Below are positions 48,401-57,068 of a stretch of 64,000 nt of DNA, piece by piece. Position 1 is the stretch's first letter. Every line of letters starts with the position of its first letter. The translations under genes and the position numbers were made by a program. The stretch lies in the NCBI GenBank assembly GCA_012934845.2, contig WNNJ02000217.1:94212-158211 (forward strand), written 5' to 3'. This stretch comes from Pomphorhynchus laevis. Its lineage: Eukaryota; Acanthocephala; Palaeacanthocephala; Echinorhynchida; Pomphorhynchidae. The notes under the pieces are model-generated. The model ran no database searches. It saw only the letters and a list, made by a program, of their open reading frames with translations, and was not told where the DNA came from.

Positions 48401-49268
48401 CATAGGACTTTTGTATCGCGAGCCTCGCTTGTTTCAACTTTACGGACTCGACTATTCCACATTCGTGTTACTATCGAGCTTTAATCCGATATTAGCATTC
48501 GAGATTTTGAAATATGCTATTTGTCAATATAACATGTTGAAATATGTGTATACGCTAATCGACTCTCTGAGCACCTCCCGTTTATATCCAAATGATAAAA
48601 AATCAATTGCCAACAGATTTGACATCGTGCTGAAACTGTATTTCATTGTTTCCATGCCCAAATCTTTCTGTCAATTGTTTATAGCTAGTTCTATATACCT
48701 TTGTACAAAATCGAGACATCTGCATAAAACAATTGGACGTAAATTGTGTATTTTCCTGTTAGATGTTATGAACATAAGTCACGAAAAGACGACCACGCCT
48801 GACGATGTCATTATTATCCGAAGTGTGTGGCAATTTTTTAAATTCTTCGCTGTACAAATAAGAAGCGTTAAGGAGGCAGCTATTCTCTATCAGGTTGTAA
48901 CATCTGAAGAAGCTAAAGGTACAAAACAGTCAACCAAAGGATGCAATACGCAACAGCGATTGACAGATACTGATATGCTACGAAAGCTTTTTAAAAACAG
49001 GGCCATAAGGAAAAGCCTTGCCAGAACGTTAAGTGTAATTGAAATTAAGAAGAAGGAAAAGTTAATACAGAAAAAGGCAGAACAAAAAGTGAGCAAATCC
49101 GCAATGCCTAGTGATGCTAGCCAACAACGAAGTCAGTCGACGACAATACCATCTGGTGACGCTCTCTTGACTATGGAAGAATGTTCATCGGTGGACATAA
49201 CATCTTCAATTACTCCTAAATCTTCAAAATCACACAAGTCAAATAAATGTAAAGGACACAGAAGATAG
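38819..49268 (+). CDS. CNOT11: CNOT11 homologue, CCR4-NOT complex subunit 11 (three coding exons)
   Basis: CNOT11 (C2orf29, DUF2363 family) works with CNOT10 on the N-terminal part of CNOT1 in the cytoplasmic deadenylase complex that shortens mRNA poly(A) tails. Joining 38819-39489, 40590-40777 and 48406-49268 gives 573 residues (human about 510). Seen: near residues 219-229 the exon 1/2 join TPELINVRPY corresponds to RPEFIRPPPPL of human CNOT11; WDNSLDEVVCEI fits WDKSMCVKN; HHQLLGLLYREPRLFQLYGL across the exon 2/3 join fits [40 protein letters not shown] and IRSVKEAAILYQVV fit the DUF2363 helices. Human residues are from memory. Exon 1 is weakly similar (TALSYLLWQLF against TALYLLWEMY). A Lys/Ser-rich tail of about 120 residues is extra. 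No frame damage. The divergence could mean a fast lineage or a paralogue. Confidence 0.82.
39490..40589 (+). other. CNOT11 intron 1 with a PLE tail
   Basis: About 1.1 kb. Bases 40030-40290 match the 3' tail of the copy B/C PLE family in plus orientation (GCTGCTATGTTGGGTCGAGG, TAGTAGTTCCTCCTGATG, ending TACGTAGACTCTATTAGCT). The rest is AT-rich with nothing recognised. Confidence 0.7.
40590..40777 (+). CDS. CNOT11: CNOT11 exon 2
   Basis: Acceptor CCTAATTTAAG (ending 40589) gives the one base needed to complete the phase-2 codon. The donor at 40778 is GTATTT, weaker but placed exactly where the family alignment requires LLG. The frame has a stop immediately before its first Met (40561-40563), so translation cannot start farther upstream in this frame. 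Confidence 0.8.
41288..42290 (+). pseudogene. partial duplicate of CNOT11 exon 3 and its 3' flank
   Basis: 41288-41395 matches 48600-48695 (NRFDIVLKLYFI, MPKSFCQLF). The copy then jumps to the equivalent of 49150, so about 450 bases coding most of the conserved domain are missing, and continues through the stop codon (41507-41509) and about 780 bases of downstream sequence parallel to 49269-50035. Genomic sequence beyond the gene end is included, so this is a segmental duplication rather than a retrocopy. It cannot encode a working domain. It sits in the intron upstream of the intact exon. Confidence 0.85.
42160..42335. repeat. inverted repeat pair in the CNOT11 duplicate
   Basis: GTGGGTTATATACATGCATT near 42170-42190 and its near-complement near 42310-42335 (GCTTGTATATAACCCAT). 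The left arm exists in the parental downstream region (49910-49940) but the right one does not, so it arose after or at the end of the duplication. Confidence 0.6.
42336..43040. other. AT-rich spacer
   Basis: No gene. A small hairpin ACTAAGATACAAT / ATTGTATCTTAGT at 42956-42986. Bases 42655-42790 faintly recall a PLE tail. Confidence 0.35.
43181..45591 (-). pseudogene. LINE ORF2 with one stop and one deletion (copy 3)
   Basis: MQSTREPFSLNVIQWNSGG at the start; LGDFNDRTGRW, SHDLIRW, FLDFSAAFDRI, GVPQGSPLSP and VVYADDTTALFSG are all present. TGA at 44221-44223 replaces the Val seen in copies 1 and 2 (SPVSCPKDL). Near 43364 the residues QVRLWGTWAISGLV of copy 1 are deleted with a frame change. 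The remainder to GLRSPWT follows in the shifted frame. Confidence 0.86.
45625..46850 (-). pseudogene. LINE ORF1 with one frameshift (copy 3)
   Basis: MSKKVSAELQ to LRSVILDY (46850-46332) then, in another frame, KGKDGVPIPVGFCSAPIDRA to the end (46335-45625). Aligned to copy 1, a single frame change lies just before KGKDG. Knuckles are intact: CSRCHKWGHWSSSC, a middle Cys-rich block, and CSNCGGCHPAWGRKC. Confidence 0.82.
46871..47170. other. AT-rich spacer
   Basis: A 100-codon open frame on the minus strand (46835-47137) is hydrophobic and Cys/Phe rich, overlaps the LINE start, and has no recognisable family. Probably LINE 5' UTR or chance. Confidence 0.35.
47175..48345 (-). mobile_element. 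Penelope-like element with RT and GIY-YIG (decayed)
   Basis: Minus strand from 48330: YDQWFDIEKMCTTSMTFEID, DGLLMGNPL, then MFVRYVNDTFVVAPDNVDVK (catalytic Y[VI]xD region), WKMSEEQDNSLTF, and at 47180-47470 the nuclease part with VGQSEQGINKR and LVDHSINNFDGT. Broken many times. Same general PLE type as 36.1-37.2 kb. Confidence 0.75.
48406..49268 (+). CDS. CNOT11: CNOT11 exon 3 (DUF2363 domain and tail)
   Basis: Acceptor TTTTGAACATAG (ending 48405) restores the split Gly codon G|GA in phase. 287 codons to TAG. The in-frame ATG at 48396 lies in the intron and is not the start. The helix-rich domain occupies about the first 165 residues; the remainder is Ser/Lys/Thr rich (SKSSKSHKSNKCKGHRR at the end). 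Confidence 0.88.
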
Positions 49269-49450
49269 ATTATCAAATTATAATTCAGTAATATTAATAT
49301 TTTGTATCTTGTATATATTATTAGACGGTGATTGTAGATTGTGAATATATAATTACAATTTTACTTAGATTAATAAATTGTACATTTCTACAAATTATTG
49401 TATAATCAAAATAAACAGGGAATTAGTATCCTTATTGTATGTACACATCC
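49269..49450 (+). terminator. CNOT11 3' UTR with poly(A) signals
   Basis: AATAAA motifs occur about 100 and 140 bases after the stop (in TTAATAAATTG and AAAATAAACAGG). Either could direct cleavage. The same block is present after the duplicate exon at 41509. Confidence 0.5.
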
Positions 49451-49669
49451 GATTTTGTGTATAATCAAGATGATCGTAAACTCTTTTATGTAGTTATGAA
49501 TATAATTATTTATTTAATAATATATACATGCTAGGATATATAAAGATAAACATTTACAAAATTGATCGGTATTACTTTAAATTACCTATTTAATTCTATA
49601 AATGAAGTTAATAATTTATTACTAGTTAATATATTACATTGTATATTATAAATTATAAAATCATCTTTA

Positions 49670-49840
49670 ATTCTTCAGCGTTTGTTCCGCTTCGTTACGG
49701 AGTCCGCATTTTCTGTCTCCATTTGGTTCTATTGTTTGAGCGGAGAACGTGGGCGTAACATTGTAGTTTCGCGAAGTTTATTGAAACAGCATTTCATAAT
49801 GTTGATGCGACGGCTTTTTTTTATTGTCTTCAATCAAAAT
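49670..49840 (+). repeat. LINE-derived repeat downstream of CNOT11
   Basis: GTTCCGCTTCGTTACGGAGT through GAAACAGCATTTCATAATGT. Present again at 41917-42080 as part of the duplication, and inverted at 52085-52285. The inverted copy is better preserved and codes LRWYGRVHRASEHQPS, an RTE/jockey C-terminal pattern (LRWxGHVxR). Confidence 0.65.
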
Positions 49841-50149
49841 GATTGTAATCTTTTTTTTATAAATAAGATACAAATAAAGCAGGTTTTTATTGTAATTTCA
49901 TTTGTAAACCGTGTGGGTTATATACATGCATTCAGCGTGCAAATTAGCTGTTAATAGTTATATTTCATAAAATAAAAGCAAAGTTGATTATTAAGCAAAC
50001 ATTAGGAAATAAAGCCGTTTTACAAATTCCAAATGTTTCACATGACAGTGACAAAATTGATCGATATTACTTTAAATTACCTATTTAATTCTATAAATGA
50101 AGTTAATAATTTATTACTAGTTAATTATTAATGTAATTAATTAGTAATT

Positions 50150-50430
50150 AGTAATTGGAAATCGCTGGCATTAGCCAATGCTCTTAGCTAATGATCCTTT
50201 TGGTGAAGCATGTAATACTTAGATTGCTAGAGCATGCCTTGCTCAAGGTATGTTTTAACATATTCGTGCGGTCTGCCTGTTCTCCTCTGCATCCAGTAGT
50301 GGGAAGTACCTGGTACCGATGAGTCAAAACAATGACGAAACGGTACTAGTTATCGTTTTGTCGATTCTTTCGTGACTGCCACATTGATATATAAACAAGT
50401 TCCCACGGAATTCTTTCACTTTTCTCTTAA
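50150..50430. repeat. GC-richer island with hammerhead-like fold
   Basis: Unrecognised GC-richer segment. At 50317-50342 it reads CCGATGA, GTC/GAC stem with an eight-base loop, GAAAC, flanked by GGTAC on both sides. This looks like a decayed hammerhead core (CTGATGA would be canonical), but no cleavage triplet can be placed. The remainder does not match anything else in the window. Confidence 0.35.
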
Positions 50431-50699
50431 AATTAATTACTAGTTAATATTAATATATTACATTGCATATTATAAATTATCAAATAATATATTTTAAAAT
50501 ATATCATTAGATTGAAGTATAGCGGTATCGCTATTTAAAAAGTACTCATCTATACTTGAATCTTCATAATTACAAAATTTGTAGCTTTACTGGTTACGTT
50601 TCGAATATCGAAACGTTTAGTTTAATGATGCTAATAGCAGGTAGTGAATAAATTATATAAAATTCCAAAATTCCGAATTAAAAAATGTATCGACATCGA
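50431..50699. other. AT-rich spacer
   Basis: Nothing recognised. Confidence 0.3.
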
Positions 50700-50709
50700 C
50701 TATTTTTAA

Positions 50710-51350
50710 TTACAAGAACGCGAGGAAACAGGAATATTTATTTGATTACAAAAATCCAGTTAGAGGAGTTGAAAAAATTCAGTTGTTTTTAATCCTGTTT
50801 AAACTAAAACCAGAATTTGAATCGACTGGTGTTGTCTACAATTTTCCATGCCTCCAGTGTAAGAAAATATATGTGGGCCAAACAGGAAGACCGTTAACTA
50901 TCCGTGCCAAAGAACACTCATATGTAATGAAGAGAGCATTACACGGACAGTATACATCCTCTTGTGCCAGTTCTCAACATATAGGTATTAACCACTTAAT
51001 GGACATTTATCTAATTACACCACTGAGGAAAGAAACTAACAAAACAAAGTGTAAAATTATCGAAGCGATGTATCTTGAGACTTTTAAAGATTGCATAGGC
51101 TCTAACAATAAAGCAGACATCACATTAAAGCTTAGTTTAAACTTAGTTTGCTAGAAATTTGTGTTTGCCACCATCAGTACAGATGAACATGGATATACAA
51201 TCAGTAGGGCGTATTTTAGTTTTTTTGCACTTTCTAATTTCTTTTAATATTGTATTTTAATTCTAGACCCTGAAGGTAACGTGCCGTAGTGCCGTCGAAA
51301 TATTGGATTTTTGTAATCAAATAAATATTCTTGTTTCCTCGTCTTCTTGT
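50710..51350 (+). mobile_element. Penelope-like element end with GIY-YIG domain and inverted termini
   Basis: The plus strand reads ESTGVVYNFPCLQCKKIYVG, QTGRPLTIRAKEHSYVMKRA, a spaced SSQHIGI, and a KCKIIEAMYLETF-type end: a complete-looking GIY-YIG domain (positions of the Y-V-G and the Arg are kept). The 123-residue frame is uninterrupted but the reverse transcriptase is missing. About 50 bases at the left (AGGAAACAGGAATATTTATT) and at the right (its near-complement) are inverted repeats. Confidence 0.8.
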
Positions 51351-51355
51351 AATAA

Positions 51356-52000
51356 TTCGGATTGGAAACGAATTTTCTCGGTTATTTTTAAGTTTTACAT
51401 TAATTAATTAATTGGGATTCAGAAGCTTATTCATAGAACGCAATGGCCCTAATTCGTATCGGTTATATGTTTAACTTCATCATAGCGATTTTGCTTTTAA
51501 TAAAAACGATTTGAATTTTGATTAAAAAATAAATATTTTGGTTATGATAAGCTATTATCATTTTATGGCCTACAATTTCCTCTTTACACGATTGTAAATT
51601 CGTACTTTTCTGTAAGTCACAACATGTAAATTGTTAAAATTTATTTTTGAGGTCAAATAATAATTATTATTTAAAATTTAAAAAATATTGCTTAATTATA
51701 CATTCGATGTGCTTTAATATTGTACAGGGCGTTTGAACATCAAGTGAAATAATAAAATAAGAAATTATTGTTCACAAATTTTCGACTATATTGCAATAGT
51801 TGAAAAGTTATGCGTAATAATCTGTAATTTGAATGTCTCTCAATGTTTAAACGCCATGTACAATTTAAAATATAAAGAAATAATAGTTTAATTTGATATT
51901 TTATGAATCAAAAAAATTTAAATATGTAATTGTATGCATAAATTACATTCTACATATAATTGTATTTTATTGTAAAATTTATAATCTAATATTAGATGAC
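51356..52000. other. AT-rich, nothing seen
   Basis: No gene or repeat recognised. Confidence 0.35.
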
Positions 52001-52009
52001 TTATATGAT

Positions 52010-52290
52010 AGTTAAGAGAAAAAGTTCAATAACTCCGCCATGGCTGGTCCCAAGCCAGTGCTGAGAAAGGAGGAGGGTTGGCGATAGACTTTGTGACAAG
52101 CCAATCGTAAAACAAGAGCGTCCCATCAACAGTATGAAATGGTGTCTCAATGAACTTCGCAAATAGGCGACTACGATGGTACGGCCGCGTTCATCGTGCA
52201 AGCGAACATCAACCATCAATAAGGCCTACCAGCGTGACACTGGAAATAGCAGACTCCGTAACGAAGCGGAACAAGCGATGCAGAAAAAAA
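52010..52290 (+). mobile_element. LINE 3'-end fragment (RTE/jockey-like)
   Basis: TGGCTGGTCCCAAGCCAGTG and AAGGAGGAGGGTTGG resemble the common 3' region of RTE-type elements. Plus-strand residues LRWYGRVHRASEHQPSIRP are a reverse-transcriptase C-terminal pattern. Inverted relative to the repeats at 41.9 and 49.7 kb. Confidence 0.6.
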
Positions 52291-52339
52291 GAAGGGAAAA
52301 AGTTCACTAAAATTGATAATTTATTTGTATTAAGTTATT

Positions 52340-52913
52340 CATGAATTGATGTAATAGCCAAATTAATAAAATTTATTCATTCAATTAAATTTTATGTAAA
52401 TTAAAAAAAATTAATGTTAAACGCTTCAAGGACCTGTTCCAAAAATGTTAAATCAAAAATGAGAGTTATTGTAATTTTAAATGTTTTAACTGAATAACTA
52501 AATGTTTACTAGGATCTAATTAATACAACATATTGTCGGTAAGCATCACTTAGTCATACCATATTTTAGTATAATAAAGTACTTGAATAGTTCACCGCTT
52601 AAGTACAAATTCTTCATATGATATTATCTGATCAAATTATACAATTATTATACAATTATTACGCAATCAAATTTCCGTAATCAATCCGCTAACAATAATC
52701 CGAATTTCAGTTCGGTGATATTTGTATGTTTTATAAATAGACTATAGATATAAATATATAAACATATATTTTGGATAATCTGCGTATTTTTTAAACATAC
52801 AACAATTTATTCTTCTATATTTAAAAACGTCTTATATTAAAAAACGTTTTCAACTTTTTTATATAAAAAAAACGTTTTCTTTCTTTTTCGAGAAACGTCA
52901 TCTCGAAACGTTT
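52340..52913. other. AT-rich spacer
   Basis: Nothing recognised. AAAAACGTTTTC-type inverted motifs at 52840-52915. Confidence 0.3.
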
Positions 52914-53273
52914 TCAAAAGAGTTTATAGATGGCAGTTCTAAATTGTAAAAAACAATATTCAAAGCAAAGTTCTTGTACATCCTCATCATCTTGTTTGTT
53001 TACATACAAGCCTACAATGTTCTTGACCTTCGGAGTAGTCGCCAGAATGCTAACAACATTTCCGCGTGGGATGGTGACGCTAACGCTTTGGAGGAGATAT
53101 GAAGTGGCACGTGAATCCCCGGTAACTTGCTTTAATCTTTTTATTATCTCCTTAACAAAAGCCAAAGAGCTTAGTGATCCAAAAGTCTTCACTCCAAAAG
53201 GGCAAAATATATGGGACATCGTCAAGTCGGCATATTTCAGCCGTTTCCGCTCTTTGGCACAAACAATCTGCAA
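52914..53273 (-). CDS. 119-residue fragment, probably the C-terminus of a mobile-element protein
   Basis: Uninterrupted frame with CAKERKRLKYADLT, VKTFGSLSSLAFVKEIIKRL, VTGDSRATSYLLQSVSV and IPRGNVVSILATTP. The pattern KYxDL ... ETxG ... LxQRxSVxIQRGNAxSILG is one I associate with the C-termini of reverse-transcriptase polyproteins in many animal genomes, but I cannot name the clade. Usual residues are altered here (QSVSVTIPRGN), suggesting decay without frame damage. Part of its 5' flank recurs at 63021-63090. Confidence 0.45.
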   Translation of the reverse strand: MQIVCAKERKRLKYADLTMSHIFCPFGVKTFGSLSSLAFVKEIIKRLKQVTGDSRATSYLLQSVSVTIPRGNVVSILATTPKVKNIVGLYVNKQDDEDVQELCFEYCFLQFRTAIYKLF

Positions 53274-53279
53274 ATTACA

Positions 53280-54585
53280 TAGATTTTATATATCATAATG
53301 TGATATGAAATGTTTTTATAGATTATTAAGGCAGAAAACGTTAAGATACTTTGACGTATTTAATTATTTTCTATGATTAGAAATAATTATATCTCAACCT
53401 TCGTGATTTCTAAATTCTAAATCAATCAATTTAATCAATTTTTTTGATTGTGAGCCTAATTTGCTTCTTAGCATAATTAAAAAATGCAAATTGAACGAAA
53501 TTTTAATTTATTTAAGATTGAATATTTATTTAAATGCTATTCACATAAAATAGAATTTTTTTCTTTAATGTACAAATTCAAAATATTCAGCTGCGAAATT
53601 AATTTTTGCGCTGACCAAATAAATCACGATTCGGGAAACATGTCCTGTCAAAATCACAAATTTCTTTAAAACCTAAATATCTGGTTATTCGACATTTTCC
53701 CATGAAATAAGTACAGGTATGCAATCAGGCAAATACACATATCACGAAAGAAAATTATAAAAAATCATCGGATATATGATATTACAATCCAATCGAATGC
53801 AATATCACGTTTATGTCATTCAATTATATCCAAAGTGTTGCCATTATCCTGGAAGAATGATAACCTGTTGGAAATAATAGTAATTACATAGTGTGAATAA
53901 TAGTGTTTTATTACAGTGCTTTATTGACGTTCAGTTATTGAGTTTATTAACTTCAACATTAAGATATTGAGATTATAAATATTGTAATGTTGACATAAAA
54001 TTACATTTTCTTTCATGTAAAAGATGCTTTTTGATTCATCGAGAAGAAAAAAATGCAAAATGATTAAAACGTGTGCTTCTTCGATAATACAATATCGTGG
54101 CAGGCTTACTATCTAATTTTTGTCGTTATAGATCAGTAACGATTTCGTTTTCTCATTTTTATTTTTGAGCGATTTCCTTCATTAGCAAATTAGTTTCGTT
54201 TTCATGCAAGGCTGAATATATAAGCGAATGCCCTGACATCTAAACAAAGATCGAGGATGTTCTAGTTGAATTGTTTCTACCGTTGTCAATCTGTAATGCT
54301 ATAGGTTGGCATAAATCAATGCATATTTGTGCTTTGTAAACGCATGTGGTGGTTTTGCGACAGGTACAACTTTAAATTTGCGTAAATATTATTAATAGTT
54401 CGTATTATTCATTATGGAAATGATTAATTATATATTTTTTCGCAAAAGTATTAATGGTTGAAAAAATTTATTGCATATAACCTGACTATTACGCATTTTA
54501 TTAGAAAACTATAAAATTTTATATTTAATCAATAATTGAATATAATGATTAGTTTATTTAGACAAACGCATGTACTAACGAGTTA
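53280..54585. other. AT-rich, no supported gene
   Basis: The 61-residue frame at 53484-53669 has no motif. Bases 54060-54400 are slightly GC-richer and unrecognised. Confidence 0.35.
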
Positions 54586-54589
54586 CGAC

Positions 54590-54715
54590 TCGTTACGCAA
54601 GGTAATTAATTAGGTTATTACATTTAGACATTTTTTTATAAATTGACTCATTGATTTTTAAAAATAATCCCTGTTGACATCATAAATATATCCCACAACA
54701 CATTTCTATTAACTA
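54590..54715 (+). repeat. direct repeat, left copy
   Basis: GACTCGTTACGCAAGGTAAT ... TTTTTAAAAATAATCC ... TTGACATCAT matches 55825-55950. About 125 bp, diverged. Could be terminal repeats of an old element or two insertions of one family. Confidence 0.6.
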
Positions 54716-54746
54716 AGTTAAATAATTTAATTTATTAATTTAGTTT

Positions 54747-55262
54747 AAGATCATGAAGATTGATTGAAATCGGAATTGGTGATCCTGTGATTGATGCTTA
54801 TATTTCTATTGAATAGTCGCTAGGTCACACAAGATGATTTTCGCATTGAAAACCAGCTACATAATCCTTCCTTCATGACTTACAATTCCACACACCCTGA
54901 ATACTAATGGCACCATTACCACAGACGTTTTCGTCAGCCCTTGGCTTGTCAGAAGGCTAACTACTAACTCTTCTTCTTTCGAAATTTGACTCATCCGAGA
55001 TTCGAGCTATCGATCTCCGTACTTGGATTGCGCTCTTTACTGTTAGGCTACGAATCCAGGATTATCAGATTTTACACAGCATATGATTTCTTCCATCATG
55101 ATCTTCAGAAACTGCATTGTCCGAGATGCTCTCTAGCATGCTTATCAAAGATTGTTCAGTATGAGATCATGAAGATTGATTGAAATCGGGTTGGTGATCT
55201 TGTAACGGATGCTTATATTTCTATTGAATAGTTATTAGGTAACACAAGGTGACTTTCGCAAG
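54747..55262 (-). repeat. tRNA-related SINE-like unit S2 with ~100-bp direct ends
   Basis: Minus-strand box A TAGCCTAACAGTAAAGAGCG (about 55030-55051) and box B AGCTCGAATCTC (about 54997-55008). The first ~100 bases (GCGAAAGTCACCTTGTGTTA to CAATCTTCATGATCTCA) recur at the other end of the unit (54755-54865), so the copy is a partial head-to-tail dimer with a period of about 405 bp. Confidence 0.65.
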
Positions 55263-55824
55263 TATAAATTATATTAATATTATTAAAAGCTATATTTAAA
55301 ATGTATAGATGTTTAAAAGCACTGATGTTATGTAAACAAACCATTGCTTTTATTTTGAAATAACAAATCATAAATAAATTATTTAAATTGGAATTGTTGT
55401 AAATCAATTAATTTTATTGTAAGGTGAGATAATTATAAATTAAGATGATACAAATATAATTTGTTAAAAATATTCTATATTTTGTTATCCTATAAAAAAA
55501 TAAATTATTTAGATTATTTAAAAATATCCAGCGTATTTAGAAATAATTTGTAAAAAATACTTGGCGAGTTTCAGTACAGTTATTCCTTAATCTTGTTAAT
55601 CTTCTTTGAGATTATTCTTTAAATTTCGTTTCTTGTCTTGTGGATCCATAACATCTAAATTAGTAAATGTAAAATTCAAAAGTGAAATACGTAGTTCAAT
55701 ATACTTCACAAATGGCTTTCTTACTATTTTTTTTTGAATTTCTTGAAAATAAAATATGCAAATTTAAGTTTAAAATAAACCTAACGACATTTGTACATGT
55801 GTTTGGAGTCAATTGGATTAAGTA
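55263..55824. other. AT-rich spacer
   Basis: Nothing recognised. Confidence 0.3.
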
Positions 55825-55950
55825 AGGACTCGTTACGCAAGTTAATTAATTAGTTAATTACATTAAGACGTTTTTGTTAGAATTTGTTTCATTGACTTTT
55901 AAAAATAATCAATGCTGACGTCATCAATATCCGACTACCAATTTCAATAT
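55825..55950 (+). repeat. direct repeat, right copy
   Basis: GGACTCGTTACGCAAGTTAA through CTGACGTCATCAAT; partner of 54590-54715, about 1.24 kb apart, with the SINE-like unit between them. Confidence 0.6.
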
Positions 55951-56325
55951 TATAAGTTAAATAATTTAAAAACAAAATAAATATGTTAATAGATTATTAA
56001 TTATTTATTGTGGCATAATTAAATCTGAATTTTAGCTTTTGTTCATTGATTTTTACGGTAATCATTCATTTTTGAATTTTTAAAATGATACGAAACTAGG
56101 ACCTTGCATTGAGTACACGGAAATAACTGTGTAATTATTGTAATACAAGCGTTAAAGGTTGTATTCGGGAATATATTCAGTATTTGAAGAAAATATGAAA
56201 TGAACGCAATAAGTAGAATTTATCTAAGCGTTTCGCTCTTGACTTACTCATGGATGTTGTTAAATAATGAGTGGGTATCCTTATAAATAAAGGTGATACA
56301 AATATAATTTGATTTAATTTAAATA
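55951..56325. other. AT-rich spacer
   Basis: Nothing recognised. Confidence 0.3.
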
Positions 56326-56504
56326 CTTGTCCTGGAACACACCGGTTTACTCATAAATAGATCACTGTTTTCATCACAATGAGGCATAAACACCAGGCAG
56401 CATTCTATATATCCTCATCATACAAAGAAATAGAACCGAATTATTCTCGCAGTATTCAATGTCGCTACGTATGCCCAATCATCCTATGTGTGACGACAAA
56501 CTTC

Positions 56505-56553
56505 CACAACGGTAGACGCGTTTCGCTCTAACGAAGCACATCAGTACCGTGAC
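56505..56553 (-). ncRNA. hammerhead ribozyme motif (copy b)
   Basis: Minus strand: stem I CACGGTA, core CTGATGT (A9 changed to U), stem II GCTT/GAGC with loop CGTTA, GAAAC, palindromic ACGCGT, cleavage triplet GTC (56515-56517), stem I TACCGTT. Six continuous pairs in stem I. The A9 change should lower or abolish activity. Confidence 0.7.
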
Positions 56554-56963
56554 TTCAATAGTCATCCATTGGCACCTTAGAACACGCTTAAACACTGCAT
56601 AAAGCTCAAAAACAGAACTACATTAATCTGAATCATCAGAGGGAATTTAGCATAAGCTCTGTGCATGGCAGGGCGTATTGCGGTTTAACCATGCATCAGG
56701 CACTAAATTCCTTTTAATAGAAATGCTGTTAAACAAGGACACTTTAAAGTGTACAAATATATAAAATATAATTTGCTGTGACACCTGCCCTGGGACACAC
56801 CGCTGTACTCGTAAATAAATCACTAGGTTTTCTTCACAAGAAGGCATAAACACAGGTAGCGTTATATATATCTTCATCAGATCAAGAAATAGAACCGAAT
56901 TATTCTCGTAATATTCAAAGTCGCTACGTATGTCCAATCATCTTATGTGTGACGACAAAATTT

Positions 56964-57012
56964 AACAACGGCAGACGCGTTTCGCTCTAACGAAGCGCAT
57001 CAGTGCCGTGAC
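56964..57012 (-). ncRNA. hammerhead ribozyme motif (copy c)
   Basis: Minus strand: stem I CACGGCA pairs with TGCCGTT, so a U-A pair of the other copies is here a C-G pair with both sides changed. Core CTGATGC (A9 changed), stem II GCTT/GAGC, GAAAC, GTC cleavage triplet. Confidence 0.72.
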
Positions 57013-57068
57013 TTCAATAATAAATAAATAAATAAACAAATGATTTTCTTAAATAATACTTCAATAAT
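57011..57068 (-). mobile_element. tiny 5'-truncated LINE insertion with target-site duplication
   Basis: ACTTCAATAAT at 57011-57021 and again at 57058-57068 flanks about 36 bases of TAAATAAATAAATAA plus ATTTTCTTAA. This is like the 3' tail of LINE copy 3 (43044-43075). The target sequence is unbroken in copy b (ACTTCAATA then GTCAT). Confidence 0.65.

Larger units (their letters stand above)
40778..48405 (+). other. CNOT11 intron 2, 7.6 kb, transposon-filled
   Basis: Contains a partial copy of the gene's own last exon (41288-42290), a LINE (43044-46870) and a PLE (47175-48345), both on the opposite strand. The intron is defined by donor 40778 and acceptor 48405, with matching phase. Confidence 0.75.

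Noticed and set aside
48396-48405. ATG at 48396 as the start of a separate 290-residue gene
   Set aside because: The acceptor at 48405 and the family alignment place the true coding start of this segment at 48406, as the third exon of CNOT11.
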